From Roseovarius sp. EL26 (GTDB taxonomy: Bacteria; Pseudomonadota; Alphaproteobacteria; Rhodobacterales; Rhodobacteraceae): a stretch of DNA of 64,000 nucleotides. Location: NCBI RefSeq assembly GCF_900327775.1, contig NZ_OUMZ01000007.1, forward strand, positions 1,847,606 through 1,911,605, in the 5' to 3' direction. Under the pieces are notes generated by a model. It was given only the letters and a program-made list of their open reading frames with translations, ran no database searches and was not told where the DNA came from. Below are positions 26,595-35,728 of this stretch, one piece after another. How positions within the stretch are numbered: position 1 is the stretch's first letter; each line of letters begins with the position of its first letter. The translations under genes were made by a program, and so were the position numbers.

Positions 26595-27461
26595 ATGCGA
26601 TACAGCCAGATTAAAGCCTTTCACAATGTCGCACTTTATGGCGGGTTTTCCCGCGCTGCCGAGGCTATTTTCCAAACCCAACCAGCCCTATCAGAACAGG
26701 TTAGACGGCTAGAGCAAGACCACGATATTTTGATGTTTCACCGTGATAAAAAAGGCGTTCGCCTCACTGCGGCAGGCGAGCAAATGTTCCTGATGACCAA
26801 ACGCTTTTTTGAAGTCGAGCAACAAATAGAGGAATACCTCTCTGAATCCGGCGCTGCCGTGGAAGGGCAGCTTCGAATCATCGCCGATTCGGCCCACCAC
26901 GTCACCAGTCACCTTAGCCGGTTTCGCAGGCGCTATCCCAATGTGTTCGTGTCTCTGCACACAGGGAATACAACCGAAATCCTGAACGAATTACGCACCT
27001 TCAATGCTGAAATCGGCATCGTTGGTAGCATCGACCCCGGCCATGAGTTTCATTCCGTTGATCTGGGCTCAACCAGAATCACCGCCTTCAGCGTGAAGGG
27101 TTACCTACCCAAGGGTATAACCACGCTTTCACTCAAGGATCTTAGCAATGAACAGCTGGTCTTTCGTGAGCCAGGATCGAAAACCCGTCAGAAGCTTGAA
27201 GAAGAAGCCCAACGCAAAAACATCACCCTGACCCCAGCGCTGGAGGTCGAGGGACGCGAAGCCATGCGTGAGGTTGTGGCAGCTGGCACCGGCATCGGTT
27301 TTGTATCTGAGGCGGAATTTGGAAATGACGCCCGACTAGTTCAGATTCCGTTACGAGACACTGAACTCAGCATGAGCGAAACCATGGTCCATATGGCAAC
27401 ACGCCGCGATGTCCGTGTCATACGTGCCTTCATGGACTTGGCGCACAGTTCGCCTGAGTGA
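26595..27461 (+). CDS. LysR family regulator divergent from the phn operon
   Basis: A 288-residue LTTR with an N-terminal winged helix-turn-helix (about residues 1-62: FSRAAEAIFQTQPALSEQVRRLEQD) and a two-lobed effector domain (about 90-288) containing LRIIADSAHHVTSHL and VVAAGTGIGFVSEAEFG. Its position suggests that it controls phnW-phnA-phnY-pbfA-eamA, perhaps in response to 2-aminoethylphosphonate or an intermediate; similar LysR genes flank phn clusters elsewhere. The region before the ATG is AT-rich with a weak Shine-Dalgarno. Confidence 0.92.
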   Translation: MRYSQIKAFHNVALYGGFSRAAEAIFQTQPALSEQVRRLEQDHDILMFHRDKKGVRLTAAGEQMFLMTKRFFEVEQQIEEYLSESGAAVEGQLRIIADSAHHVTSHLSRFRRRYPNVFVSLHTGNTTEILNELRTFNAEIGIVGSIDPGHEFHSVDLGSTRITAFSVKGYLPKGITTLSLKDLSNEQLVFREPGSKTRQKLEEEAQRKNITLTPALEVEGREAMREVVAAGTGIGFVSEAEFGNDARLVQIPLRDTELSMSETMVHMATRRDVRVIRAFMDLAHSSPE

Positions 27462-27782
27462 AATTGAGTTAGGGCTTTCGACACCTCATAGCAGCCAAAT
27501 AGCAGGCGCAATGCAGTATTCCCCGATGATGCGCTATCCTCGATCTGGTTTGCAAACGAATCATTACCTTATTTTTTTGGTGCCATGAGTAGGCAAAAAT
27601 CAACCATGAGGGGATTGATGAGCCTCTCGAATGCCCAAACAATGCCCCTAACGTGTAAATTTCAACGATTTTTGCGTTGCAGAGGGAATTATGGCAAAAT
27701 TATGACGCACTATAAAATTTAGAATAAATGTAGACCTTTCACAGGTCATAGAAGTTACATTTGCCAGTATTGGGAGAGTCAT
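27462..27782. other. Non-coding interval before the VPLPA-CTERM gene
   Basis: A 321 bp stretch without a convincing gene on either strand, unusually AT-rich for the window. It contains a nested inverted repeat near its end and TATAAAAT at about 27711, a possible -10 for the next gene without a good -35. GGGAGAG precedes the downstream ATG. Confidence 0.6.
27726..27762 (+). promoter_or_regulatory. Nested hairpin in the 5' region of the VPLPA-CTERM gene
   Basis: AAATGTA (27726-27732) pairs with TACATTT (27756-27762), and inside it GACCT (27733-27737) pairs with AGGTC (27743-27747) around a 5 nt loop; eight unpaired bases lie on the right side. It ends 20 nt before the ATG and could be a leader structure or an operator. 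Confidence 0.4.
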
Positions 27783-28496
27783 ATGCTGTCCATAAATTCA
27801 ACTTTTTTCGCAACCCTTGCCAGCGCTGCATTCATTGCTGGAACTGCCTCGGCGGCAACTATCAGCACATCAATCGATTTTGATGCCGGATCGCCGACCT
27901 ATGAAAACGCTGCGGGATCATCCGCAACTATTGACGGATACTTCATTTCACCAACAAACATTCAAAGTGGCCTATGCGAAACCATGGCATGCACCATTGA
28001 AAGCGGTCAGGCCACTCAGACCGAGATTACAAGACTGGACAACACCACTTTCAGTTTGATTGATTTCTGGTTCTCGCCGACAGGCAAGGCAGCAAATCCA
28101 GTTCTTGGCGATGATGGTGAGTTGATCGATAACTTCTTTTCTGTCACCGCCATCAAAGGTGCAGTTGAAACGACAATCCAATTTGCCCTTGGCGATATGC
28201 TGTCGTCATTTTCACCTCTGGCGGATGTCACTTGGGCAGCCGGTGAGGGCGCCACTGGCAGTGCATCAGCGACCTGCCAAGCGGAAATCTGTAAAAACGA
28301 AGGCTACCGGGTCACGCTCACATCTGCGTTCTTCCAAGATGTAGATAAAATTTCGTGGTCCGCAAAAGGCTCAGGTCAATCGCGGCTCGACACGATCAAC
28401 GTAGAGAGAACATCGATCATTCCTCTGCCAGCTGCGGGTTGGTTACTCTTGGCAGGGCTTGGTGGTTTGGCTGCTTTGCGCCGCAATGCCTCTTAA
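27783..28496 (+). CDS. Secreted VPLPA-CTERM sorting domain protein
   Basis: A 237-residue exported protein with a signal peptide (about residues 1-24, ending TASA) and a C-terminal sorting signal IIPLPAAGWLLLAGLGG followed by AALRRNAS: the PLPA-type motif, a membrane helix and a basic tail. Four cysteines occur as LCETMAC (about 62) and CQAEIC (about 160), suggesting two disulfides. The central domain is not recognised. VPLPA-CTERM proteins are processed by a dedicated exosortase and found at the cell surface or in matrix of roseobacters; no exosortase is in this window. Confidence 0.88.
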   Translation: MLSINSTFFATLASAAFIAGTASAATISTSIDFDAGSPTYENAAGSSATIDGYFISPTNIQSGLCETMACTIESGQATQTEITRLDNTTFSLIDFWFSPTGKAANPVLGDDGELIDNFFSVTAIKGAVETTIQFALGDMLSSFSPLADVTWAAGEGATGSASATCQAEICKNEGYRVTLTSAFFQDVDKISWSAKGSGQSRLDTINVERTSIIPLPAAGWLLLAGLGGLAALRRNAS

Positions 28497-28505
28497 ACCT
28501 ATATT

Positions 28506-28910
28506 CTAATACCCATCGGATTTGTGACCAAAGAAAACTTTGGTCACATCTTCCCGTATATCCCACGTCACACGGCTGCCATCGCGCACAAACAGGCTGT
28601 CTCCTGCGGCAAGTTCACAAATGTCTCCGTTGGCATGCTCGATCACACGACATTGCCCAGACAGAACCATCATCAGTTCATCACCCTGTTCTGTGCAGTC
28701 AAAAGCGCCTTTGGTGCAGCGCCATATTCCATATCTACTGGTATGCCCTGGTCCGCCCGCATCAATCCGCCCAGAGGTTCGGGGGGCACCTTCTTGAATC
28801 ACATAATCGCTCAAAGGGTTGTCAAACGGCCAGTCATCCAACGGGCCCACATCATCACCAGGTTTGTATTTGAAAGTCATTTTGCGAAGCTCCGGGTGTT
28901 TCAATGTCAT
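28506..28910 (-). CDS. Cupin domain protein (cupin_3-like)
   Basis: A small single-domain beta-barrel protein, 134 residues from MTLKHPELRKMTFKYKPG (an upstream in-frame ATG at 28937 would add nine). Cupin signals are the WRCTKGAFDCTEQGDELMMV segment and the second motif ELAAGDSLFVRDGSRVTWDI. The pattern matches the cupin_3 group, in which metal residues are often replaced; the usual two histidines of motif 1 are not seen, so metal binding is doubtful. Function is unknown. It converges with the VPLPA-CTERM gene, 9 nt between stops. Confidence 0.8.
   Translation of the reverse strand: MTLKHPELRKMTFKYKPGDDVGPLDDWPFDNPLSDYVIQEGAPRTSGRIDAGGPGHTSRYGIWRCTKGAFDCTEQGDELMMVLSGQCRVIEHANGDICELAAGDSLFVRDGSRVTWDIREDVTKVFFGHKSDGY
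28524..28547. repeat. Perfect 10 bp hairpin at the 3' end of the cupin gene
   Basis: GTGACCAAAG and CTTTGGTCAC surround a 4 nt loop, inside the cupin coding frame (codons VTKVFFGH) and just past the convergent VPLPA-CTERM gene. No T-run is present. It could stop or stall transcripts from the convergent gene. Confidence 0.5.
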
Positions 28911-29017
28911 TACGAGCAACCCGAAGTGATATGTCAATTCAAAGCAAAAATTTAGTCCCTTCCCCCAATTTCAATGATAACTAGAAGTGAACCATTCATG
29001 AACGCGCAGGACCTCGG

Positions 29018-29467
29018 ATGTCGTCAACCACATATTATGCCCTAATCATGCTTGCAGCAGGGATTGGTGTACCGATGCTTGCCGCTTTGAATGCTGCGTT
29101 GGGTGTACGGCTTGGCTCACCTGCCGCTGCAGCCGTATTCCTGTTCATGATTGCCTTTGGTTGTGCCGTTCTCGTTTTGCTGCTGTTTGATAAACCGGTT
29201 GCTTTAGTTGGCGCCTTGAGTGCGCCCAAACATCTGTTTTTAGGTGGTATTTTGGTGGCTTTCTATGTGTTGTCCATCACTTACATTGCACCACATTTTG
29301 GAGTTGGAAATGCAGTGTTTGCCGTGCTGCTGGGGCAACTGATCAGCGCCGCTATTATTGATCATTTCGGCCTATTCGGCGCCCCCGTCACGCCGCTAAC
29401 CCTGACACGGGCTATGGGTATTGCACTGATGGCTGCAGGGGTCTTTATCACCCAGCAGGTCAAATAG
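29018..29467 (+). CDS. DMT family protein of the YdcZ/DUF606 type
   Basis: A 149-residue membrane protein with five hydrophobic segments (about residues 5-25, 32-55, 68-90, 95-115 and 125-145), half the size of EamA transporters, as expected for DUF606 (DMT_YdcZ). Typical motifs are GVPMLAALNAALG and FGVGNAVFAVLLGQL. Such half-size transporters probably work as dimers; the substrate is unknown. It ends one base before the lolD stop on the other strand. Confidence 0.88.
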   Translation: MSSTTYYALIMLAAGIGVPMLAALNAALGVRLGSPAAAAVFLFMIAFGCAVLVLLLFDKPVALVGALSAPKHLFLGGILVAFYVLSITYIAPHFGVGNAVFAVLLGQLISAAIIDHFGLFGAPVTPLTLTRAMGIALMAAGVFITQQVK

Positions 29468-29468
29468 T

Positions 29469-30152
29469 TTACACGGCGATCAATTGGCCATTTTCCAAAC
29501 GTAAAATCCGGTCCATTCGCGCAGCCAGTTCCAGATTGTGTGTCGCGACCAAAGCAGCCAATCCTGTGTCACGCACCAACCCGACCAATGCCGCAAACAC
29601 CTGATCTGAGGTCGTCGGATCAAGGTTTCCTGTGGGTTCGTCAGCCAACAGAATTTTGGGTTCGTTGGCCACTGCACGACAAAAGGCCACACGCTGTTGT
29701 TCGCCACCTGAAAGAGCCGCCGGACGGTGATCGGCGCGTTCGGCAATGCCCACCCGTGCTAGCAAATCGTAAGCACGCAATTCCGCCTGTTTGCGGGGAA
29801 CACCATTTGCCAGCTGCGGCAGGACAATGTTTTCCTTGGCGGTGAATTCGGGCAGCAGATGGTGAAATTGGTAAATAAACCCGATATCACGCCGCCGCGC
29901 ATTGGTCCGACGGCGGTCGCTCAGTCGGGTCATATCGATGCCTGCAATTTCCACCTGCCCCGCATCCGCAGTGTCCAGCAAGCCAGCAATATGCATCAGG
30001 GTCGATTTACCGGCACCAGACGGGGCCACAAGCGCCACGATCTCGCCCGCCTTCAGTTCCACCACGGCATTGTTCAGCACCGGAACTTCATGCGCGAGGC
30101 CTTTGTTGTATGTTTTGGAAACACCCGAAAGCTTCAGTTTGACCTCACTCAT
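29469..30152 (-). CDS. lolD: Lipoprotein-releasing ABC transporter ATP-binding protein
   Basis: LolD powers release of lipoproteins from the inner membrane to the LolA carrier. The 227-residue ATPase has Walker [10 protein letters not shown] (about 45-53), the signature [14 protein letters not shown], Walker [13 protein letters not shown] and the H-loop histidine in [10 protein letters not shown]. Its start overlaps the end of the permease gene by 8 nt, and the permease partner identifies it as LolD rather than another ABC ATPase. Confidence 0.94.
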   Translation of the reverse strand: MSEVKLKLSGVSKTYNKGLAHEVPVLNNAVVELKAGEIVALVAPSGAGKSTLMHIAGLLDTADAGQVEIAGIDMTRLSDRRRTNARRRDIGFIYQFHHLLPEFTAKENIVLPQLANGVPRKQAELRAYDLLARVGIAERADHRPAALSGGEQQRVAFCRAVANEPKILLADEPTGNLDPTTSDQVFAALVGLVRDTGLAALVATHNLELAARMDRILRLENGQLIAV

Positions 30153-31434
30153 AACGCAATGCCTCCACCGGGTTCAGTCGCGCCGCGCGACGGGCCGGGA
30201 AAATAGTAACAATGAAAGACAAGCCCAAAGACAAACCCACAGCCGATAGGACATCCTTGGCTTCCAACTTAGCTGGCAGATGATAAATTCCCCGAATGGA
30301 CGGATCCCAGACCCCCCCGCCCATCATCGCATTCACAAAGGAAAAGATCGGATCAATATAAAGCGCAAAGAGGCAACCAAGGATCACGCCAAACGCTGTA
30401 CCGATCAGCCCCGTAAAGGCACCACAGATGAAAAACACCCGCATGACAGAGCCTTGTGTCAGGCCAATTGTGCGCAAAATGCCAATATCGCGACCTTTGT
30501 TTTTAACCAGCATAATCAGGCCGCTGGTAATATTCATCGCGGCAATCAAGACCAGAATGGACAAGATGATGAACATCACATTATCCTCAACCTCAAGCGC
30601 ACGCAGAAAACCACCACTGGCATCACGCCAGGTCCAGATCTGACTGCGTTCACCAGCAGCACGGATCAATTCCAGCCCCATGTCATCAACGATGTCCGGG
30701 TCGGACACCATGACCTCCAACTCGTCGGCGCGCCCTTCGCGATTGAAAAAGCTCTGCGCTTCTTCAAACGGCAGATAGACCCGCACCCGATCGATATCAT
30801 AGCGCCCGGCACTAAAGATATAGGTCACCTCATAGGCATTGATCCGCGGACTTGTGCCAAAGGCGGTTTTAACCCCGTTAGGTGAAATCAGTTTGATCCG
30901 ATCCCCAAGTGTCACACCCAGCTCGCGTGCAACGCCGGACCCGATGGCAATCCCATCGCCGAAGCGGCTGATGTCACCCAACCCGGTTTCGGGGTTGGCA
31001 ATACGCGGAATGGTTTGAAGATCAGCCAGCGTAATCCCGAACACCTGCACGCCAGCGTTACGGTCGCGCATATTGGCCATGACCTGCCCTTTGATCAGCG
31101 GGGCCACACGGGTCACCCCTTCAACCTCGCGTACACGTTCAGCCATTCCAGCGTAATCTTTGATCGTACGATCAAGCTTGCCAGTCTGTTCGTCAACAGC
31201 ACCCAAATTGTACACAGTCACATGGGCGTTCGCGCCAAGAATGGTATCAACAAATTCAGCCCGAAAGCCCGAGCGCACGGCAAGCGTAGCGATCAACGCG
31301 AACACCGCCAGTGTAATTCCAATTAGACTGATCCAGGTCATCACGCTCACGCCGCCCTCAGCGCGGCGAGCGCGCAAGTAACGCCATGCGATCATCCATT
31401 CAAATGGGGCGAAGGGGGCTGGGGTGCCTGCCAC
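30145..31434 (-). CDS. lolC: Lipoprotein-releasing ABC transporter permease (LolC/LolE)
   Basis: A 429-residue permease with one N-terminal membrane helix (about residues 35-55), a large periplasmic domain (about 60-280) and three C-terminal helices (about 285-420). MIAWRYLRARR near the N-terminus and the C-terminal [18 protein letters not shown] are hallmarks of LolC/LolE. The single permease gene implies a homodimer, as in many alphaproteobacteria. The start is GTG, preceded by GAGG at 6 nt. It overlaps lolD. Confidence 0.94.
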   Translation of the reverse strand: MAGTPAPFAPFEWMIAWRYLRARRAEGGVSVMTWISLIGITLAVFALIATLAVRSGFRAEFVDTILGANAHVTVYNLGAVDEQTGKLDRTIKDYAGMAERVREVEGVTRVAPLIKGQVMANMRDRNAGVQVFGITLADLQTIPRIANPETGLGDISRFGDGIAIGSGVARELGVTLGDRIKLISPNGVKTAFGTSPRINAYEVTYIFSAGRYDIDRVRVYLPFEEAQSFFNREGRADELEVMVSDPDIVDDMGLELIRAAGERSQIWTWRDASGGFLRALEVEDNVMFIILSILVLIAAMNITSGLIMLVKNKGRDIGILRTIGLTQGSVMRVFFICGAFTGLIGTAFGVILGCLFALYIDPIFSFVNAMMGGGVWDPSIRGIYHLPAKLEAKDVLSAVGLSLGLSFIVTIFPARRAARLNPVEALRYE

Positions 31435-31600
31435 GTGTTACCTCAGTCGTTTTTCTTTGGCTCCGACATAAGGTCTTACTGCCAATATTACATTTTGCGC
31501 GGACACTGCGCCGCAGATGGCCCGCCGTCAAGCAGCAGGATAGAATTGCGTCCTTATAGGCGGCCTTGGCATCGCTTGACCAGAGCGGCATAGTGGCCGC

Positions 31601-32143
31601 ATGACATTGCAACAACTTGCCTTTGAAAATGCGCCCATCGGGCTGGTGGTATTGGAAAACCGGGTCATCCGGCAGTGCAATCACCGCTTTGCCGAAATTT
31701 TCGGTGATACGCCGGGCGATTACTCCAATGTACCCTTGGCGCTCTATTATCCCTCTATCGAAGATTACCGCCGCATCGGTGAGCGTAGTTTGAATATCAT
31801 GCGCGAAACCGGGCAGTACAATGATGAGCGGATCATGAAGCGTCGCGACGGTGACCTGTTCTGGTGCCGTGTACGTGGCCAATCCTTAACGCCCGAAGCC
31901 CCTTTTCAACAAGGCATCTGGTCGTTTACCGATTTGTCCGAAGAGCGCCCCATGGTTGAACTGACCCCGCGCGAGCGGCAGGTGGCAATCCTGACTTGCC
32001 GGGGCATGACATCCAAAGAGATCGGACTGGAATTGACGCTATCGTATCGCACGATTGAAATGTATCGCGCCCGGTTGTTAGAAAAATTTCAGGCCCGGAA
32101 ATTGCCCGAATTGGTCGCCAAACTTTCAGGCATGCCGCTATGA
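31601..32143 (+). CDS. PAS domain-LuxR type transcriptional regulator
   Basis: A 180-residue regulator with an N-terminal PAS fold (about residues 5-115, FENAPIGLVVLENRVIRQCN onward) and a C-terminal LuxR helix-turn-helix (about 118-178: LTPRERQVAILTCRGMTSKEI, then YRTIEMYRARLLEKF). No receiver domain is present, so the signal presumably enters through the PAS domain. It lies just upstream of accB on the same strand, 169 bp apart, a context seen in roseobacters; control of accBC is only suggested. Confidence 0.9.
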   Translation: MTLQQLAFENAPIGLVVLENRVIRQCNHRFAEIFGDTPGDYSNVPLALYYPSIEDYRRIGERSLNIMRETGQYNDERIMKRRDGDLFWCRVRGQSLTPEAPFQQGIWSFTDLSEERPMVELTPRERQVAILTCRGMTSKEIGLELTLSYRTIEMYRARLLEKFQARKLPELVAKLSGMPL

Positions 32144-32312
32144 TTTGGGCAAATGTCGGAAAAAATCGGCTTCCCTATGGTCATTTCTTTGATTTAACCC
32201 CACTTAACACTACAATTGCTTGCTTTTCTCAGGCGAAAGACTGGCCTATAAGAAGCAAAAACAAATGTGCGGGACATACAGATCATAACCCCGCCTATGG
32301 TCGAGGAAGCTG

Positions 32313-32804
32313 ATGCCAAACAAGACTCATGAAACCGATGTGACCTTTATTCGGGCACTTGCGGAATTGCTCAATGATAACGATCTGACAGAACTTCAGG
32401 TCAAGCGCGACTACGGCGAAAATGACAGCCTGAATGTCCGGGTCAGCCGCCGCAAGGAAGTGGCGCCAGTTGCGATGCAGGTCGCGGCCCCAGCCGCTGC
32501 CGCACCTTTGGCAGCAGCGCCCTCAGCCGCAGCCGTAGAAGCCGCCTCAGCGGATGATCCGGCAAACCATCCGGGTGCTGTGGCCTCGCCGATGGTTGGA
32601 ACCGTTTATACGCAAGCCGAACCCGGCGCACCGTCATTTGTCAGCGTTGGTGATCAGGTCAGCGAAGGTGACACATTGCTGATCGTTGAAGCGATGAAAA
32701 CCATGAACCACATTCCAGCCCCTCGTGGTGGCACGGTCAAACGTATTTTGGTCGAAGATGGTGCAGCGGTTGAATACGGCTCACCTTTGATGATCATCGA
32801 ATAA
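32313..32804 (+). CDS. accB: Acetyl-CoA carboxylase biotin carboxyl carrier protein
   Basis: A 163-residue carrier with an N-terminal domain, an Ala/Pro-rich flexible linker (about residues 50-85) and a C-terminal biotinyl domain (about 88-163). The biotin lysine is in [13 protein letters not shown] (about residue 129); the usual sequence is EAMKMMN. GAGGAAG precedes the ATG. It is followed by accC at 10 nt, forming the conserved accBC operon for the first step of fatty acid synthesis. Confidence 0.96.
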   Translation: MPNKTHETDVTFIRALAELLNDNDLTELQVKRDYGENDSLNVRVSRRKEVAPVAMQVAAPAAAAPLAAAPSAAAVEAASADDPANHPGAVASPMVGTVYTQAEPGAPSFVSVGDQVSEGDTLLIVEAMKTMNHIPAPRGGTVKRILVEDGAAVEYGSPLMIIE

Positions 32805-32814
32805 GGTCTGGTTG

Positions 32815-34164
32815 ATGTTCGATAAAATCCTCATCGCAAACCGGGGCGAAATTGCCCTGCGGGTCATCCGTGCCGCACGTGAAATGGGCATTCAGTCGGT
32901 CGCGGTCCACTCGACCGCTGACGCTGATGCCATGCATGTGCGTATGGCTGACGAATCCGTTTGTATTGGCCCCCCACCCGGCACTGACAGCTATCTGTCG
33001 ATCCCGTCGATCATCGCGGCCTGCGAGGTCACCGGGGCGCAGGCCATTCACCCCGGTTATGGGTTCCTGAGCGAGAATGCCAACTTTGTGCAGATCGTCG
33101 AAGACCACAACCTGACGTTCATTGGCCCCACAGCCGAGCACATCCGTGTCATGGGCGACAAGATCACCGCCAAAGACACGATGAAAGAACTGGGCGTGCC
33201 TTGTGTGCCCGGATCCGATGGTGGCGTGCCGACATTGGAAGATGCCCGTCGGGTTGGCGAAGAAATCGGTTACCCAGTGATCATCAAAGCCACCGCTGGT
33301 GGTGGTGGGCGCGGAATGAAGGTTGCCGCTGACGCCAGCGAGATGGAACACGCGTTCATGACCGCACGGTCCGAGGGCAAGGCTGCCTTTGGCAATGATG
33401 AGGTCTATATTGAAAAATACCTCACCACCCCGCGCCATATCGAGATTCAGGTCTTTGGAGACGGCAAGGGTAAGGCGGTGCATCTGGGCGAGCGCGACTG
33501 TTCGCTGCAACGCCGCCACCAGAAAGTGTTCGAAGAGGCCCCCGGCCCCTGCATTACGCCGGAGGAACGCGCCAGAATCGGTGACGTTTGTGCCGATGCC
33601 GTCGCACGGATTAACTACACTGGCGCTGGCACAATCGAATTTCTCTATGAGAATGGCGAGTTCTATTTCATCGAGATGAACACCCGTCTTCAGGTAGAGC
33701 ACCCGGTAACCGAGGCCATCTTTGGCGTCGATCTGGTACGTGAACAAATCCGCGTGGCCTCGGGCCTGCCAATGTCGTTCGGGCAGGATGATCTGGTGAT
33801 CAATGGCCACGCCATTGAGGTCCGCATCAACGCCGAGAAGGTGCCAGAGTTTGCACCACGCCCCGGCAAGATCACGCAATTCCACGCCCCCGGCGGACTG
33901 GGTGTGCGGATGGATTCGGCGCTTTATGATGGGTATTCCATTCCACCCTATTACGATTCTCTGATTGCCAAGCTGATCGTCCACGGACGTGACCGCCCGG
34001 CTGCCATTGCGCGCCTTTCACGCGCTTTGGGGGAACTGATCGTCGACGGCGTCGATACAACGGTTCCACTGTTTCACGCGCTACTGGCCGAGGAAGACAT
34101 CCATTCTGGCGAGTACAACATTCATTGGCTCGAAAAATGGCTGGAAACCAACCTGCAGGGCTAA
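32815..34164 (+). CDS. accC: Acetyl-CoA carboxylase biotin carboxylase subunit
   Basis: AccC carboxylates the biotin on AccB using ATP and bicarbonate. The 449-residue protein starts [20 protein letters not shown] and has the ATP-grasp features [14 protein letters not shown] (about 157-170), [20 protein letters not shown] (about 226-245) and the [16 protein letters not shown] signature (about 284-299). A TTG one codon upstream is in frame, but the ATG at 32815 is the normal start. A long frame on the opposite strand is a shadow of this gene. Confidence 0.97.
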   Translation: MFDKILIANRGEIALRVIRAAREMGIQSVAVHSTADADAMHVRMADESVCIGPPPGTDSYLSIPSIIAACEVTGAQAIHPGYGFLSENANFVQIVEDHNLTFIGPTAEHIRVMGDKITAKDTMKELGVPCVPGSDGGVPTLEDARRVGEEIGYPVIIKATAGGGGRGMKVAADASEMEHAFMTARSEGKAAFGNDEVYIEKYLTTPRHIEIQVFGDGKGKAVHLGERDCSLQRRHQKVFEEAPGPCITPEERARIGDVCADAVARINYTGAGTIEFLYENGEFYFIEMNTRLQVEHPVTEAIFGVDLVREQIRVASGLPMSFGQDDLVINGHAIEVRINAEKVPEFAPRPGKITQFHAPGGLGVRMDSALYDGYSIPPYYDSLIAKLIVHGRDRPAAIARLSRALGELIVDGVDTTVPLFHALLAEEDIHSGEYNIHWLEKWLETNLQG

Positions 34165-34179
34165 CCTGTTCTGCCATGA

Positions 34180-34220
34180 CACACCGGATGCCTGCCGTCA
34201 GGCGTCAGACATCCGGTGTG
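34180..34220. other. Hairpin between accC and aat
   Basis: CACACCGGATG (34180-34190) and CATCCGGTGTG (34210-34220) form a perfect 11 bp stem with a 19 nt loop that itself holds CCTG/CAGG. It starts 15 nt after the accC stop. No T-run follows, so it may attenuate readthrough into aat or protect the accBC message rather than fully terminate. Confidence 0.6.
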
Positions 34221-34258
34221 CCGCATTCTGAAACCATCTGTCTGGTTTAGGATCGGAC

Positions 34259-34909
34259 ATGACAAAAATTCCAAATGAGATCACCCCTGAGCTTTTGCTC
34301 CGCGCTTATGCATCCGGCATTTTCCCAATGGCAGAGGGTCAGGACAATCCAGAAATTTTTTGGGTAGACCCGCAACATCGCGGTATTTTACCGTTGGATG
34401 GTTTTCACATTTCCCGCTCACTTGCGCGACGCATGCGCAAAGGCGATTACACTGCCTCATGGAACACAGATTTCAGTGGTGTTCTGGATGGCTGCGCTGA
34501 TCGCAGTCAAACCTGGATCAACGATGAAATTCGCGGCCTTTACACCGCCCTTCACCGTAAGGGTTTTGCGCATTCGCTGGAAATCTCAGCTAGCGGCAGG
34601 CTTGTTGGTGGGGTTTACGGTGTTGCGCTTGGTAGTGCGTTTTTCGGGGAAAGTATGTTTTCGCGCCAAACTGATGCATCAAAGCTGGCCTTGGCTCACC
34701 TATGTGACCACCTGCGCCGCTGTCGCTTTACCCTGTGCGACACACAATTTCTGACGGATCATCTGGCCAGTCTTGGTGCCATTGAAATACCACGAGATGA
34801 TTATCGCAAACTGTTGGCTCAGGCCCTTGGTCAGTCGACCGCGTTGGATTCGGTGGCGTTTGAGTCCGCCTCCGACGCGGTACTGCACCGCATGACCCAG
34901 ACATCATAA
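34259..34909 (+). CDS. aat: Leucyl/phenylalanyl-tRNA--protein transferase
   Basis: Aat adds Leu or Phe to proteins with N-terminal Arg or Lys, marking them for ClpAP degradation (N-degron pathway). The 216 residues show the family motifs LLRAYASGIFPMAEG, WVDPQHRGILPLDGFHISRSL, WINDEIRGLYTALHRKGFAHSLE and GVALGSAFFGESMFSRQTDASK. Its last 79 bases overlap, on the opposite strand, the coding end of the DUF2155 gene. Confidence 0.96.
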   Translation: MTKIPNEITPELLLRAYASGIFPMAEGQDNPEIFWVDPQHRGILPLDGFHISRSLARRMRKGDYTASWNTDFSGVLDGCADRSQTWINDEIRGLYTALHRKGFAHSLEISASGRLVGGVYGVALGSAFFGESMFSRQTDASKLALAHLCDHLRRCRFTLCDTQFLTDHLASLGAIEIPRDDYRKLLAQALGQSTALDSVAFESASDAVLHRMTQTS

Positions 34910-35235
34910 CGTGGGTGCTCCATCGCGCTCAGCGCCGGAGATGAGGCCATCATCCAACCCCGGAACGCTGGCTCTACCTCGCCCTCGTCCAGAATGGTCA
35001 TAAATGCAAAGGCATCAGAGGCCGCACTTCCGACGGGATAACGGCATTTATCTAGCGCGATGTTCAGACGCCCCAACTGATAGCTTTCGCCGTTTTTCAG
35101 CGTAATGTCTGTGACATAACCGGTCAGCTTATCTAACCCACGCAATACCGCGCCTGTGCCTGTACTGACCTCTTGTTGTGCCGATGCATAGCCAGCGGCA
35201 CCGATCATCAGCAAAGCAAGCGCTGCGGTTCTCAT
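34831..35235 (-). CDS. DUF2155 domain protein, exported
   Basis: A 134-residue protein with a signal peptide (about residues 1-19, ending ASA) and a DUF2155 domain (about 25-115: LRGLDKLTGYVTDITLKNGE, LNIALDKCRYP, PAFRGWMMASSPALSAMEHPRYDVWVMRC). Two cysteines in the mature part may form a disulfide. The role is unknown; in alphaproteobacteria it is often near aat and mlaD, as here. It overlaps mlaD by 4 nt upstream and aat antisense at its 3' end. Confidence 0.9.
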   Translation of the reverse strand: MRTAALALLMIGAAGYASAQQEVSTGTGAVLRGLDKLTGYVTDITLKNGESYQLGRLNIALDKCRYPVGSAASDAFAFMTILDEGEVEPAFRGWMMASSPALSAMEHPRYDVWVMRCSTASEADSNATESNAVD

Positions 35236-35690
35236 CCCTCAGCGTCCTTGCTATCACCACTAACAAATTTGAGCAGCAGAGAGATCAAGCTGATCGAGCC
35301 TTGCGTAAATTCAATTTCATCCCCGGCCGTCAGATAGAATGGCGATCCGCCGGGTTGGATTTCGACAAAATTACCGCCCAATAGACCCTCGGAGCTGATT
35401 GAAACGGCACTGTCATCAGGAATTTCGATCCCTTCACGCACTGTGAATGTTGTTTCAGCGCGATATGTTTCCGGGTCAAGATGCAGTTGCGTCACGCGGC
35501 CGACTTTGACGCCTGCAAGGCGCACATCGGTGCCAACATCAACACCATCAGCGCTGCGAAAGCTCGCCGCTAACGGGTATTCCTTGGCTGCCGCCGATAT
35601 ACCGGTCGCTTGTCCTGCATAGGCAAGAAACCCAATGGCAATCGCAAGAACAGCGCCGCCAACGATGACTTCAGTGGTGTTTTCTGACAT
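35232..35690 (-). CDS. mlaD: MlaD-like MCE domain protein (outer-membrane lipid asymmetry)
   Basis: A 152-residue protein with one N-terminal membrane helix (about residues 8-28) and an MCE domain (about 38-115: YPLAASFRSADGVDVGTDVRL, GVKVGRVTQLHLD, SEGLLGGNFVEIQPGGSP). MlaD hexamers pass phospholipids between membranes with MlaEFB. The other mla genes are not in this window, so the partners are elsewhere. It overlaps the DUF2155 gene (ATGA). Confidence 0.92.
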   Translation of the reverse strand: MSENTTEVIVGGAVLAIAIGFLAYAGQATGISAAAKEYPLAASFRSADGVDVGTDVRLAGVKVGRVTQLHLDPETYRAETTFTVREGIEIPDDSAVSISSEGLLGGNFVEIQPGGSPFYLTAGDEIEFTQGSISLISLLLKFVSGDSKDAEG

Positions 35691-35728
35691 TTTGGTACTG
35701 CCTTACTCTGGAGGGCCTATTCAGTTTA

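Noticed and set aside
31400..31882. 160-codon minus-strand frame over the PAS-LuxR gene
   Set aside because: The plus-strand frame has clear PAS and LuxR motifs; the antisense frame has none.
32794..33984. 396-codon open frame antisense to accC
   Set aside because: It mirrors the whole AccC coding region, has no recognisable domain, and AccC is certain; codon bias of accC explains it.
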